From Microbacterium oxydans (GTDB lineage: Bacteria > Actinomycetota > Actinomycetes > Actinomycetales > Microbacteriaceae): 64,000 nucleotides of DNA. The notes below the pieces were generated by a model. That model was not told the DNA's origin. It worked only from the letters and a program-made list of their open reading frames with translations, and did no database searches. A program made the translations under genes and the position numbers. Location of the stretch: NCBI RefSeq assembly GCF_900095745.1, contig NZ_FMIR01000013.1, forward strand, positions 165,478-229,477, given 5' to 3'. Positions within the stretch are counted from its first letter, which is position 1. Every line of letters starts with the position of its first letter. Shown piece by piece: positions 8,725 through 16,757 of this stretch.

Positions 8725-9378
8725 GTGACGCCCGTGCCGCAATCCCCCTACGCCCGGGCACTCGGCGAGCGCATCGACGAGCTGCACCCTCGGCTGCGCG
8801 CCTACTTCTCGGCGGTCCCCGACGGCGCCGTCGGCATCGGCGAGGGCGTGTTCCACGTCGTCGGTACGCCGCGGCGGTGGCTCTGGCCCGTCCTCCGCGT
8901 CCTCGAACGTCGCGGCGTCGTCGCCGCCGTCTGGGAGCGCGACGTGCCGTTCCGCGTCGAGAACCGCACGATCGCGTCCCGAGCCATAGGCGAGCGCACG
9001 TTCCATTTCGCCCGCGGCCCGTGGGTCATGCGCGATGCGGTCGCACTCACCCGGCACGGCCGCGTGCTCGACGAACTCGGTGAACCCGGACTCATCGCGG
9101 CCTGCTTCGACGTCGATGTGCGCGACGGCGCGCTCCGGCTCACCAGCCGGGCCGTCGGTGTGCGACTGGGGCGGCTCCGAATGCGCATCCCCCGCCTGAT
9201 CGCACCCGTCGTCCGCCTCACGGAGCGCTTCGACGACGCCATCGACCGGCAGCAGGTGGCACTCACGATCGACGCGCCTCTCCTCGGCCGCGTGTATGAA
9301 TACCGCGGCGATTTCGAGTACCGCGTCCCGCCCCTCGCAGAGGTCCCCCGCATCGCAGATAAGGAGCAGTCCGCATGA
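8725..9378 (+). CDS. DUF4166 domain-containing protein
   Basis: A 217-residue soluble protein of unknown biochemical function. It matches the DUF4166 family in length and layout, with an N-terminal LHPRLRAYF segment and a C-terminal RVYEYRGDFEYR strand. It starts at GTG 8725, six bases after a TAGGCT hexamer. Its stop overlaps the ATG of the following epimerase gene (ATGA at 9375-9378). This partnership with a TIGR01777 epimerase is common in Actinobacteria and Bacillus relatives and suggests a shared, still undefined role, perhaps linked to cell envelope or lipid-like substrates (inference). Confidence 0.85.
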   Translation: MTPVPQSPYARALGERIDELHPRLRAYFSAVPDGAVGIGEGVFHVVGTPRRWLWPVLRVLERRGVVAAVWERDVPFRVENRTIASRAIGERTFHFARGPWVMRDAVALTRHGRVLDELGEPGLIAACFDVDVRDGALRLTSRAVGVRLGRLRMRIPRLIAPVVRLTERFDDAIDRQQVALTIDAPLLGRVYEYRGDFEYRVPPLAEVPRIADKEQSA

Positions 9379-10346
9379 ACGCAGGCCGAGTCGTGATCGG
9401 TGGATCCACGGGCTTCATGGGCAGCCACCTCGTCTCCCGGTTCCGCGCCGAGGGCCGCGAGGTCGTCACGATCTCCCGCTCCGGCGCCGACATCCGCTGG
9501 GGCGATCAGGTCGAGATCGACCGCGCGGTCGACGGCGCATCCCTGGTCATCGGCCTCGCCGGCAAGAGCGTCAACTGCCGGTACACGCCGGAGAACCGCG
9601 CGGAGATCTTCCGGTCGCGGCTCGACACCACCACCTCGCTGAGCACGGCGATCGCCCGCGCGTCGGCACCCCCGGCGCTGTGGGTGAACTCCTCGACGGC
9701 CACGATCTACCGGCACGCCGAAGACCGTCCGATGACCGAGTCGACCGGCGAGCTCGGCACCGGCTTCTCGGTCGAGGTCGCGAAGGCCTGGGAGAAGGCA
9801 CTGTTCGCCGACGAGCTGCCCGCCACCCGCCGCATCGCTCTTCGCAGCGCGATCGTGCTCGGCCACGGCGGCGTGCTCGGGCCCCTGAAGAACCTCGCCA
9901 GGCTCGGGCTCGGCGGCCCGCAGTACGACGGCCGGTGGCCCGCGAGTGCGGCGCGACGCCGGGCCGGTACCGTTCACCACTTCCGCGCGCGCCGCGGGAG
10001 TCAGCAGTTCAGCTGGGTGCACATCGACGACGTCGCGCGCATCATCGACTTCATCGAGCAGACGCCGTCACTCGACGGTCCCGTCAACGTCGCATCCCCG
10101 AATCCGGTCGAGAACGTCGAGTTCATGGCGACGATCAGGCGAGTGCTGGGTGCTCGCATCGGCCCGCCGCTACCCCGGTGGATGCTGGAGCTCGGCGCCA
10201 TCGGCATCCGCACCGAGACCGAACTCGTGCTGAAGAGCCGATGGGTGCTACCGGAGAAGCTCACCACCGCGGGCTTCGAGTTCCGTCACCCGCAGCTGGA
10301 AGAGGCGATCCGCGAGTCGTTCGACCGCGGCGGGGTCTCCGTCTAG
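9375..10346 (+). CDS. TIGR01777 family (YfcH-like) NAD-dependent epimerase
   Basis: A 323-residue extended short-chain dehydrogenase-like protein. The N-terminal dinucleotide motif is VVIGGSTGFMGSHLV at residues 6-20. A WVNSSTATIY segment corresponds to the SSxxxY region, and the C-terminal DUF1731-like part (RWMLELGAI, LKSRWVLPEKLTTAGF) is diagnostic of TIGR01777 proteins. It is translationally coupled to the DUF4166 gene. Its TAG stop shares CTAG with the stop of the convergent gene. The substrate is unknown. Confidence 0.9.
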   Translation: MNAGRVVIGGSTGFMGSHLVSRFRAEGREVVTISRSGADIRWGDQVEIDRAVDGASLVIGLAGKSVNCRYTPENRAEIFRSRLDTTTSLSTAIARASAPPALWVNSSTATIYRHAEDRPMTESTGELGTGFSVEVAKAWEKALFADELPATRRIALRSAIVLGHGGVLGPLKNLARLGLGGPQYDGRWPASAARRRAGTVHHFRARRGSQQFSWVHIDDVARIIDFIEQTPSLDGPVNVASPNPVENVEFMATIRRVLGARIGPPLPRWMLELGAIGIRTETELVLKSRWVLPEKLTTAGFEFRHPQLEEAIRESFDRGGVSV

Positions 10347-10735
10347 GAGGCGGCGCCGGCGGAACCGGAGGGGGCGTCCCCCTCGCGGCGACGCCTCTCG
10401 ACCTCTTCGCGGAGCCGCCATTCCTCGATCTCGCGGTCGAGATCGGCGATCTGCTGCTCGGTCGTGCGGGTGTCCGCCGGCGGCGAGGGTCGCACGTCGG
10501 TGCGGGTCGCGGTCGGCCGCTCCGCCCTGCGCATGCGGGGAATGGGAACGCCCGCCTCTCCGTACTCGCGCCCGATCGCGAACCACAGCACGCTGCCGAT
10601 GAACGGCAGCAGGATCACGATGATGATCCACACCATCTTCGGCAGGTGCTTCACCAGGGCGCTGTCGCGGGTGATGATGTCGATCAGTGCGCCGATCATC
10701 AACGCGATGACGAGGAGCGAGAACAGGAACGGCAT
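10343..10735 (-). CDS. Small membrane protein with PLD-nuclease N-terminal (PLDc_N) domain
   Basis: A 130-residue protein with two N-terminal membrane helices (about residues 1-20 and 34-52) containing the PKMVWIIIVILLPFIGSVLWF motif typical of the PLDc_N domain found ahead of cardiolipin synthases, followed by a charged cytoplasmic tail rich in Arg and Glu. Stand-alone PLDc_N proteins are common in Actinobacteria and have no proven function. A TACCCT hexamer six bases before the ATG marks a leaderless promoter. It is convergent with the epimerase and the two stop codons overlap. Confidence 0.8.
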   Translation of the reverse strand: MPFLFSLLVIALMIGALIDIITRDSALVKHLPKMVWIIIVILLPFIGSVLWFAIGREYGEAGVPIPRMRRAERPTATRTDVRPSPPADTRTTEQQIADLDREIEEWRLREEVERRRREGDAPSGSAGAAS

Positions 10736-10741
10736 GAGTTC

Positions 10742-10747
10742 AGGGTA
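10742..10747 (-). promoter_or_regulatory. Putative -10 hexamer TACCCT, leaderless promoter of the PLDc_N gene
   Basis: On the minus strand TACCCT is followed by six bases and the ATG at 10735. Confidence 0.45.
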
Positions 10748-10784
10748 GACGACGGTGTGACGTGGCGCGCGGGCCGAGCCGGTT

Positions 10785-11714
10785 CTACGGCAGCAGGTGT
10801 CCGGCGGCGCGGAACAGCTCGTACCATTCGGGCCGGGTGAGCTCGAGGTCGGCGCCCATCGCGGCCTCGCGCACGCGCTGGGGTGTGGTCGTGCCGAGGA
10901 CCACCTGCATGCCGGCGGGGTGACGGGTGATCCAGGCGGTCGCGATGGCGATCGGAGTCACGCCGTGCGACGTCGCGAGGCGATCGATCACCGCGTTCAG
11001 CTCGGGGTACTCGGGATTGCCGAGGAACACCCCGAGACCGCGGCCGTCCTGGAACGGCGACCAGGCCTGGATCGTGATGCCGTTGATGCGGCAGTACTCC
11101 ACGATGCCGCCACCGTCGCGCACGGCGCTCTGCTCGTGGCTGGCGATGTTCGCCGCGACCGGCTGAGCGAGGATCGGCGCATGGGTGATCGACAACTGCA
11201 GCTGGTTGGCGACCAGCGGCTGCCGGACAGCTGTGCGGAGCAGATCGATCTGCCGCGGCGTGTGGTTCGAGACGCCGAAGGCGCGGACCTTGCCCGCGGC
11301 CTCCAGGTCGTCGAACGCGCGGGCGACCTCTTCGGGCTCGACGAGGATGTCGGGGCGGTGGAGCAGCAGCACGTCGAGGCGGTCGGTCTGCAGGGCGGCG
11401 AGCGACCCTTCGGCCTGGGCCACGATGTGCTCGTACGAGAAGTCGAACATCCCCTGCGCCGGCACGATCCCGCACTTGGTCTGCAGCACGATCTCGTCGC
11501 GCTCGGAGGCGCTGAGCTGCAGGGCACCGGCGAAGCGCGCTTCGCAGTGGTGCATGCTCCCGCCGTAGATGTCGGCGTGGTCGAAGAAGTCGATGCCGGA
11601 CTCCCGCGCGGTGGCGTAGAGCGCCCGGATGTGCGCCTCGTCTTTGTCGTTGATACGCATCATGCCGGCGATGACGGCGGGGGCGGTGGACGATCCGAAC
11701 GGCACGGTCTTCAT
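10785..11714 (-). CDS. Aldo/keto reductase family oxidoreductase
   Basis: A 309-residue NADPH-dependent reductase with a TIM barrel fold. The active-site region reads FFDHADIYG near residue 45 with the catalytic Tyr, Lys follows in LQTKCGI, and His in LLLHRPD; the C-terminal VVLGTTTPQRV corresponds to the cofactor phosphate-binding loop. It resembles the YdhF group. I take the ATG at 11714 (MKTVPFG) as the start because a TAGCGT hexamer lies seven bases upstream; a GTG three codons earlier is possible. It is flanked by unrelated genes, so its substrate cannot be inferred. Confidence 0.92.
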   Translation of the reverse strand: MKTVPFGSSTAPAVIAGMMRINDKDEAHIRALYATARESGIDFFDHADIYGGSMHHCEARFAGALQLSASERDEIVLQTKCGIVPAQGMFDFSYEHIVAQAEGSLAALQTDRLDVLLLHRPDILVEPEEVARAFDDLEAAGKVRAFGVSNHTPRQIDLLRTAVRQPLVANQLQLSITHAPILAQPVAANIASHEQSAVRDGGGIVEYCRINGITIQAWSPFQDGRGLGVFLGNPEYPELNAVIDRLATSHGVTPIAIATAWITRHPAGMQVVLGTTTPQRVREAAMGADLELTRPEWYELFRAAGHLLP

Positions 11715-11721
11715 GCGCACC

Positions 11722-11727
11722 ACGCTA
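11722..11727 (-). promoter_or_regulatory. Putative -10 hexamer TAGCGT, leaderless promoter of the aldo/keto reductase gene
   Basis: On the minus strand TAGCGT is followed by seven bases and the ATG at 11714. Confidence 0.4.
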
Positions 11728-11743
11728 CTGTGCGCCGCCGACG

Positions 11744-11974
11744 TCAGCCGTCGTCGGTGGTCGACGCCGGGAGGAGTCTCGTGATCGGGATGTCGAGCGC
11801 AGCGGCGATGGCGGCGAGGTCGACCACCGTGAAGTCGGCCTGACCCTCCAGCAGCTCCGCGAGCGCGTCCGGAGCGATGCTCGAGAGGTCGGCCAGTCGA
11901 GAGAATGACAGCCCCGCGTGAATTCGCGCGCCGTTCACGGTCGATGCCAACATCTGACGCAGTTCTGTCCCCAT
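11744..11974 (-). CDS. Small helix-turn-helix (XRE-like) DNA-binding protein
   Basis: A 76-residue protein that is little more than a helix-turn-helix domain. The helices read QMLASTVNGARIHAGLS, FSRLADLSSIAPDALAELLEG and VDLAAIAAALDIPITRLLP, in XRE order. A TAGCGT hexamer six bases upstream of the ATG indicates a leaderless transcript. It is divergent from the XRE/ImmA pair, only some 90 bp apart, so it may co-regulate that pair or compete for shared sites. The role is unknown. Confidence 0.75.
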   Translation of the reverse strand: MGTELRQMLASTVNGARIHAGLSFSRLADLSSIAPDALAELLEGQADFTVVDLAAIAAALDIPITRLLPASTTDDG

Positions 11975-11980
11975 ACGCCT

Positions 11981-11986
11981 ACGCTA
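11981..11986 (-). promoter_or_regulatory. Putative -10 hexamer TAGCGT, leaderless promoter of the small HTH gene
   Basis: On the minus strand TAGCGT is followed by six bases and the ATG at 11974. Confidence 0.45.
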
Positions 11987-12055
11987 GTACCCCGCACGGA
12001 CACGCAGACCTGTCGATTGCACCATAATGGCAGCATTCTGGAGTCGGCGCGCTGC

Positions 12056-12061
12056 TATCGT
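12056..12061 (+). promoter_or_regulatory. Putative -10 hexamer TATCGT, leaderless promoter of the XRE regulator
   Basis: TATCGT is followed by seven bases and the GTG at 12069. It argues for that start rather than the in-frame ATG at 12027. Confidence 0.4.
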
Positions 12062-12068
12062 GAGCCGG

Positions 12069-12443
12069 GTGAAGACACCGGCCGAGGAATTCAACAACGC
12101 CGTGGGGCGCCAGATCCGCGGCGAGATCGCCGCCTCCAGGAGCAGCATCGCGGCGATGGCGCGGACCATCGGCATCGCGCGCAGCGCCCTGGACAACTAC
12201 GTCACCGGCAAGCGCGCCATACCGGTCCCGGTCGTCTACTCGGTCTGCGCCGCTCTCGACCTCGAGCCCCACGTGCTCTTCGCTCGCGCAGAGGAACGCC
12301 TCAGAGCAGACGGGGAGACGACCGCGCGCATCACCCCGATCCGCCCCACCCCCGATGTCGCCGGTCCGCGAGAAGATACCCGCGAGGTCGCCTTCGAATC
12401 CCGCACGTCGCACGACTCGGATACGGACGACCTCTACGACTAG
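12069..12443 (+). CDS. XRE family helix-turn-helix regulator paired with ImmA
   Basis: About 124 residues from GTG 12069 (MKTPAEEFNNAV). The helix-turn-helix covers about residues 8-65: IRGEIAASRSSIAAMARTIGI, then ARSALDNYVTGKRAIPVPVVYSVC. The C-terminal tail is acidic and probably flexible. The frame is open to an ATG at 12027, but a promoter-like TATCGT favours the later GTG. It is followed 42 bases later by an ImmA/IrrE-type protease, the arrangement in which the protease cleaves the repressor in phage and integrative elements and in some stress responses. Confidence 0.82.
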   Translation: MKTPAEEFNNAVGRQIRGEIAASRSSIAAMARTIGIARSALDNYVTGKRAIPVPVVYSVCAALDLEPHVLFARAEERLRADGETTARITPIRPTPDVAGPREDTREVAFESRTSHDSDTDDLYD

Positions 12444-12485
12444 CGGCGCACACACTGCCGCCCCGGCACGGTGAGGAGGAGAGCG

Positions 12486-12878
12486 ATGGACGACCTTCTC
12501 CACCTCGCCGAGGAACAGCGACTGCGCATCGTCGAGCGACCCGGCCGCACGCGCGGCGGCTTCGATCCCCTGACCCGCACGATCCGACTCAGTCCCGGCA
12601 TGAGCGCGCGCACCACACGCAGCGTGCTCGCCCATGAGCTCGGGCACGCGCAGTTCGGGCACACTCCCGCGCGCGTGCCCGTCATCCGTGCGCAGCAGGA
12701 GCGCCAGGCCGACGAGTGGGCGGCCTGTCGGCTGATCACCCCACGTGCCTATGCCGAGGCAGAAGAGCTCCGCGGGCCGCACCTGGCCAGTCTGGCCTTC
12801 GAGCTGGGGGTCACGATCGAGCTGGTCACCGCCTTCCAGCAGCTCCTGCGTCAGGGTGCCGTCCCGGTCGCTGGTTGA
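12486..12878 (+). CDS. ImmA/IrrE family metallo-endopeptidase
   Basis: A 130-residue zinc protease of the ImmA/IrrE (DUF955) family. The zinc motif HELGH lies at about residue 56, within RSVLAHELGHAQFGH, and the third ligand is likely in the RQADEWAA segment. The start is ATG 12486, placed by a strong GAGGAGGAGAG ribosome site. It follows an XRE-type regulator gene and probably cleaves or modulates that protein on a stress signal. No integrase, relaxase or phage gene is nearby, so this may be a domesticated regulatory pair. Confidence 0.87.
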   Translation: MDDLLHLAEEQRLRIVERPGRTRGGFDPLTRTIRLSPGMSARTTRSVLAHELGHAQFGHTPARVPVIRAQQERQADEWAACRLITPRAYAEAEELRGPHLASLAFELGVTIELVTAFQQLLRQGAVPVAG

Positions 12879-12886
12879 ATACCGTC

Positions 12887-13489
12887 ATGGCTTTCCTCGT
12901 CGCTCCCGCCCCCGTCACCCTCACCGGCGAACTCGTCGAACTCCGTCCGCTCGAACGCTCGCACGTCGACGGTCTCATCGATGCGGTGCAGGAGGGCGAC
13001 CTGTGGAAGACGGCCTGGTACACCTCGGTTCCGGCGCCGGACGGCGTGGCCGCGGAGGTCGACCGACGCCTCTCGCTCATCGAGAAGGGCGAGATGGTGC
13101 CGTTCACCGCTTTCGGTGCCGACGGACGCGTTCTCGGGCTCACCTCGTACTACGACATCGTCGCGGATGTCCCGCGGCTGCACATCGGTTATACCTGGAA
13201 CCGTCCGTCCGCTCACGGCACGGGCACGAACGCGGAGTCCAAGCTGCTGCTGCTCCGGCACGCCTTCGAGACGCTCGGGGTGTTCCGCGTCGGCCTGACC
13301 ACACAGTGGGTCAATTTCCAGTCCCGCACGGCGATCGAGCGGCTCGGAGCCAAGCAGGACGGCGTGATGCGGGCCATGAGCCGCTACCGCAACGGCGCGC
13401 TGCGCGACAGTGTGGAGTACTCGATCATCGAACCGGAGTGGCCCGCGGTAAGGGCCAACCTCGAGGCGCGGCTCGCTAAACGACGCTGA
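12887..13489 (+). CDS. GNAT family N-acetyltransferase (RimJ/RimL type)
   Basis: A 200-residue acetyltransferase starting MAFLVAPAPVTL at ATG 12887. The Acetyltransf_3 pattern is clear: LTGELVELRPLERSHVDGL at the N-terminus, a HIGYTWNRPSAHGTGTN segment in the acetyl-CoA binding region, and VGLTTQWVNFQSRTAIERLGA, the usual RimJ-like loop with Asn and Ser. The gene begins 8 bases after the ImmA stop. Candidate acceptors are protein N-termini, small amines or antibiotics, none of which can be decided here. Confidence 0.88.
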   Translation: MAFLVAPAPVTLTGELVELRPLERSHVDGLIDAVQEGDLWKTAWYTSVPAPDGVAAEVDRRLSLIEKGEMVPFTAFGADGRVLGLTSYYDIVADVPRLHIGYTWNRPSAHGTGTNAESKLLLLRHAFETLGVFRVGLTTQWVNFQSRTAIERLGAKQDGVMRAMSRYRNGALRDSVEYSIIEPEWPAVRANLEARLAKRR

Positions 13490-13510
13490 GCGGACGGCGT
13501 TGCCGTCCGC
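13490..13510. terminator. Hairpin GCGGACGGC-GTT-GCCGTCCGC
   Basis: A perfect 9-bp stem with a three-base loop directly after the acetyltransferase stop and before the end of the convergent small membrane gene. It probably terminates transcription in both directions. Confidence 0.65.
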
Positions 13511-13516
13511 GACGGA

Positions 13517-13720
13517 TCACTCGGTGGCGTTGCCCGACCAGTTGTTCGCCCGACGCGTGGCCGAGCCCCGCTGGCGGAAGATGAATGCCATGGCCAGCGT
13601 GACGAGCAGGAGGCCGCCGCAGAAGGCGAGCGCGTTGAGGGCCGGCAGCCCGAACGAGATGCCCATCAGCAGGATGCCTCCGATGAAGAGGATCATGAAG
13701 AAGAGGAAGCTGAGGATCAC
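13517..13720 (-). CDS. Small two-helix membrane protein of unknown function
   Basis: A 67-residue protein with two hydrophobic segments (about residues 1-25 and 28-48) and a basic, polar tail RQRGSATRRANN. The start is taken as GTG 13720 because AGGAG sits five bases before it; an ATG at 13744 would add eight residues but lacks a ribosome site. A TATCCT hexamer at 13750-13755 on the minus strand could be the promoter. I do not recognise the family. It may be an envelope micro-protein. Confidence 0.65.
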   Translation of the reverse strand: MILSFLFFMILFIGGILLMGISFGLPALNALAFCGGLLLVTLAMAFIFRQRGSATRRANNWSGNATE

Positions 13721-13810
13721 GGGATCTCCTGTCGTCGGTACCATCTACCAGGATAGCCCCGACGCGGAAACCCCCTGTGCACGCGTGTGCTCGCCTGCTC
13801 TGCTGTGATC

Positions 13811-14422
13811 ATGAAGACACCACTGACCGCGGTCGCCGTCTCGTGCACGCTGAAGCCGTCGCCCGCCTCCTCCAGTTCCGACCTCCTCGCGACGCAGCTG
13901 CTCGATGCACTCGCCGGGCACGGCGTCACGGGAAGCCTCGTGCGCGCCGTCGACCTGTCGATCAGCCCCGGAGTGCAGAAGGACATGGGTGACGGCGACG
14001 AGTGGCCGAGCGTGCGCCGACGCATCCTCGACGCCGACATCCTCGTGTTCGCCACTCCCACGTGGATGGGACAGCACTCCAGCGTCGCGCAGCGCGTGCT
14101 CGAACGCCTCGACGCCGAGCTCGGCGAGACAGACGCGCGAGGACGGCCCACCCTCTTCGACAAGGTCGCGATCGCGGGCATCGTCGGCAACGAGGACGGA
14201 GCCCACCACATCGCGGCGATCCTCTTCCAGTCGCTGAACGACGTCGGTTTCACCATCCCGGCCCAGGGCTCGGTCTACTGGAACGGGGAGGCGATGCACA
14301 CCACCGATTACAAGGACCTCGACGAGACCCCCGAGAAGGTCGCCTCCTCGATCGGGACGGCGGCGCGGAACGCCGCGCACCTCGCCCGGCTGCTCAAGGC
14401 GCAGGAGTACCCGGCGAGCTGA
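13811..14422 (+). CDS. NADPH-dependent FMN reductase family / flavodoxin-like oxidoreductase
   Basis: A 203-residue flavodoxin-fold protein beginning MKTPLTAVAVSCTLKPSPASSSS, where the Ser-rich loop after the first strand binds FMN phosphate. Later segments DILVFATPTWMGQHSSVAQRVLERLD and VAIAGIVGNEDGAHHIAAILFQ are typical of the family; YWNGEAMHTTDYKD follows. It may act as a quinone or azo reductase; the partner is unknown. It converges on and overlaps by 29 bp the end of the acetyltransferase gene on the other strand. Confidence 0.87.
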   Translation: MKTPLTAVAVSCTLKPSPASSSSDLLATQLLDALAGHGVTGSLVRAVDLSISPGVQKDMGDGDEWPSVRRRILDADILVFATPTWMGQHSSVAQRVLERLDAELGETDARGRPTLFDKVAIAGIVGNEDGAHHIAAILFQSLNDVGFTIPAQGSVYWNGEAMHTTDYKDLDETPEKVASSIGTAARNAAHLARLLKAQEYPAS

Positions 14423-14912
14423 GGTCGAGCACCCACTCGTTCTCGGAGAGGTCGGCGCCTCGGAACTCCTCCGTCTTCGTGCCGACCAGCGCGAATCCGT
14501 TCCGACGACAGACGCCGTTCGACGCGGGGTTGTCGACGCCGGGGAATGCCGTCAGGAAGCGCCTGTCACCTCGATGTGCGCGGGCATCGTCGATGAGCAG
14601 GGCGAGGGCTTTCGATGCGACGCCGCGCCCCTGCGCCTCGGGGCGGACGAACCAGCCGGTCTCGAGGGCGGGTTCGTCCCGCCAGTCCATGCGCCAGTAG
14701 CCGATCGAACCGAGTGAGGCCCCCGCGGCATCTTCGATCACGAACATCCTCGCCTCGCCGGATGCCACGAGCCGCAGGTAGCGGGCCTGACGTTCGACGA
14801 CCTGCTCTTCGGTCTCGGGACCGTTCAGATGGGCCGTCATCTCCGGGGTATTGGCGGCATGCAGCAGTTCGAGGTCGTTCTCGGACCAGAGTCGGAGCCT
14901 GAGGGATTCCAT
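14394..14912 (-). CDS. GNAT family N-acetyltransferase
   Basis: A 172-residue acetyltransferase. It starts MESLRLRLWSENDLELLHAAN, as in the Acetyltransf_3 group, with the acetyl-CoA loop in VRPEAQGRGVASKAL and the late segment NPASNGVCRRNGFALVG. It follows the PH-like membrane gene by 42 bases on the same strand and may be the last gene of that operon. The substrate is unknown. Confidence 0.88.
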   Translation of the reverse strand: MESLRLRLWSENDLELLHAANTPEMTAHLNGPETEEQVVERQARYLRLVASGEARMFVIEDAAGASLGSIGYWRMDWRDEPALETGWFVRPEAQGRGVASKALALLIDDARAHRGDRRFLTAFPGVDNPASNGVCRRNGFALVGTKTEEFRGADLSENEWVLDLSSPGTPAP

Positions 14913-14954
14913 GCACGGATGGTCCCACGAGGCACCGACGTATCGCGGGTCGGA

Positions 14955-15965
14955 TCACCGACGGAAGGTGATGACCTCATCCCGGCGCGATTTCTCGAGC
15001 GTCAGACCAGCGAGCTCGAGGCGTCGATACACCCGCTTCGGCAGTGGCGGAAGCTCGGCGGAGAACCCTCGGGGCGGCTTCGCGATCCCGGTGACCACGG
15101 AGAGGTCGACGCCCGACCCGCCGCGCACTTCGAAGCGTGCGTAGTCGCTCCGGGTCCGCCAGCGCAGGAGCTCGAGTTCGCGGAACGGGATGGTGTGGTG
15201 GGCCTCACCCACGCGCACGCGGAGTTCGTCGTTGCCGAAGGCGACCGCGCACTGCTGCGTGCGGCGGCGCAGGATCGCCGTGAACGCCAGGTACACGGGC
15301 AGTCCGACCACGATCCCGAGGAGGAGGATGGCGATCCGCGGCCCCATCCGCATCACGATGTCATCGAGCGCGATCAGCGCGACGACGCCGAGGAGCCCGA
15401 AGACCAGGACGCTCGCCACGATCGCCTGGGTGAGACTGCGCATCCGCAGCTCGATGCCGGGGAACCGCACGACCGAACCGTCGCCGCTCTCCTCGCGTTC
15501 CCACTCCGGGGTCACGGGCAGCGGCCGCTTCTTCGCATCGCGGCGCGCGAGCAGATCGGTGACGCGACTGAGCAGCCCGAGCCAGATCCACCCGACCGCG
15601 GGGATCGCCGCCATCTGCAGCACCACGGCGACACCGCGAACAGCGTTCGGGAACGGGTCGAGCAGGTCTCCCCCGAACTCGATCACCGAGGCGACGAGCA
15701 CGCCCAGAACAACGGCCACGATCACGTGGAGGATCGCGCCGTTGCGGGCGGGCACCATGTCGAACGTCGCATTCACGAACGCGAAGCCGAAGCACCAGCC
15801 GCCGATCAGCATGAGCAGGAAGGGGAAGAAGCTCAGATCGTCGCCGGCGAGCGTGAAGCCGACGGCGGCGAGCAGCAGCACCGCGCCCCAGAGGAGCGGG
15901 TTGCGCACCAGTTTCCGGGTCACTGTGGTGCGCACCCGCGCGTCGGCGGTGGTGTTCTCCGTCAT
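14955..15965 (-). CDS. Multi-pass membrane protein with C-terminal soluble domain
   Basis: A 336-residue protein with about six membrane helices: two early (residues 25-65), two around 75-125, and two around 180-235. Then comes a soluble C-terminal domain of about 90 residues with a beta-rich pattern (CAVAFGNDELRVRVGEAHHTIPFRELELLRWR) that resembles a bacterial PH-like domain. I do not recognise a named family. It begins 5 bases after the stop of the winged-helix regulator, so it belongs to the 16727-14955 operon controlled by the palindrome at 16758-16776. Confidence 0.75.
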   Translation of the reverse strand: MTENTTADARVRTTVTRKLVRNPLLWGAVLLLAAVGFTLAGDDLSFFPFLLMLIGGWCFGFAFVNATFDMVPARNGAILHVIVAVVLGVLVASVIEFGGDLLDPFPNAVRGVAVVLQMAAIPAVGWIWLGLLSRVTDLLARRDAKKRPLPVTPEWEREESGDGSVVRFPGIELRMRSLTQAIVASVLVFGLLGVVALIALDDIVMRMGPRIAILLLGIVVGLPVYLAFTAILRRRTQQCAVAFGNDELRVRVGEAHHTIPFRELELLRWRTRSDYARFEVRGGSGVDLSVVTGIAKPPRGFSAELPPLPKRVYRRLELAGLTLEKSRRDEVITFRR

Positions 15966-15970
15966 CGGGA

Positions 15971-16297
15971 TCAGCGCCCCTGCCCTCGTGCCGAGCGGAC
16001 GATCTCCTCGAGCCGGCGGAGATAGGCGTCGAAGGACTCCCGCCCCGCCTCGGTCAGGGCGATGCGACGGGCCCGCTGATCGGTGGGGCTGTTCGTCACG
16101 ACGACCACTCCCGCATCCGTCAGAGCCGATACATGCTTCGACAGCGCCGACTTGCTCACGCCGACCAGGCGGAGCAGCGTCGAGAACTCGATGTAGTCCG
16201 CGGGGGCCAGTGCGGAAAGAACGCTCAATCGCACCGGCTCATGCAACAGCGGATCGAGCCGCGGCGCCACCGCGTCCTCTCCCTGCGCCTCACTCAT
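15971..16297 (-). CDS. Winged-helix transcriptional regulator (MarR/ArsR-like, HTH_34 type)
   Basis: A 108-residue regulator. The winged helix covers about residues 12-90: LDPLLHEPVRLSVLSALAPADYIEF, STLLRLVGVSKSALSKHVSAL for the recognition helix, and the wing AGVVVVTNSPTDQRARRIALT. This pattern is typical of stand-alone HTH_34/PadR-like regulators that sit in operons with membrane proteins. Its start overlaps the end of the upstream membrane gene by 8 bases. The perfect palindrome at 16758-16776 in the operon promoter is its likely operator, giving autoregulation. Confidence 0.88.
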   Translation of the reverse strand: MSEAQGEDAVAPRLDPLLHEPVRLSVLSALAPADYIEFSTLLRLVGVSKSALSKHVSALTDAGVVVVTNSPTDQRARRIALTEAGRESFDAYLRRLEEIVRSARGQGR

Positions 16298-16727
16298 CTC
16301 GCTTCCCGGATGCCGCCGCGGCCGGAACGCTCGCGAGGCGCTGCAGACCCGGTCGGCAGACGAGGAGGATCACGACGACGGCAGCCAGCGCTCCGATGGT
16401 GTTGGGGAGGATCCATCCCGCCGCCCGGACCGGGAACTGTGCGGCGGCGAATGCGGCGAGCGCCAGCAGGGCACCACCCCAGACCAGCCATGCGCCGCGA
16501 CGGTCGGACCAGGTCAACCGCAGCCGGATCGACAGCATCGAGAAGAGACCGACGATCCCCAGCACGATGAACGCCGAGAGGTAGACCATATCCATGTCGA
16601 GCATCAGCCCGATCGCCAGTGCTCCCGCCGACGCCACGAGGGAGGCGATCCATGCCCCGTTCCGCACTGACACGCTCTTCGTCTGCTTCACGGCCGCGAG
16701 GCGGGCCGCCGCTTCGTTGCTGTCCAT
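16290..16727 (-). CDS. Four-helix membrane protein in the winged-helix operon
   Basis: A 145-residue integral membrane protein with four hydrophobic segments (about residues 25-45, 47-65, 79-100 and 106-125). The start is ATG 16727 (MDSNEAAARLAA), placed by a GGAGGGAATC ribosome site; the open frame extends upstream but only through the operator. It is the first gene of an operon with the winged-helix regulator and the PH-like membrane protein. The family is not recognised and the function unknown. Confidence 0.75.
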   Translation of the reverse strand: MDSNEAAARLAAVKQTKSVSVRNGAWIASLVASAGALAIGLMLDMDMVYLSAFIVLGIVGLFSMLSIRLRLTWSDRRGAWLVWGGALLALAAFAAAQFPVRAAGWILPNTIGALAAVVVILLVCRPGLQRLASVPAAAASGKRDE

Positions 16728-16757
16728 GATTCCCTCCGAGAGTTCGTTTCCTGTAAA

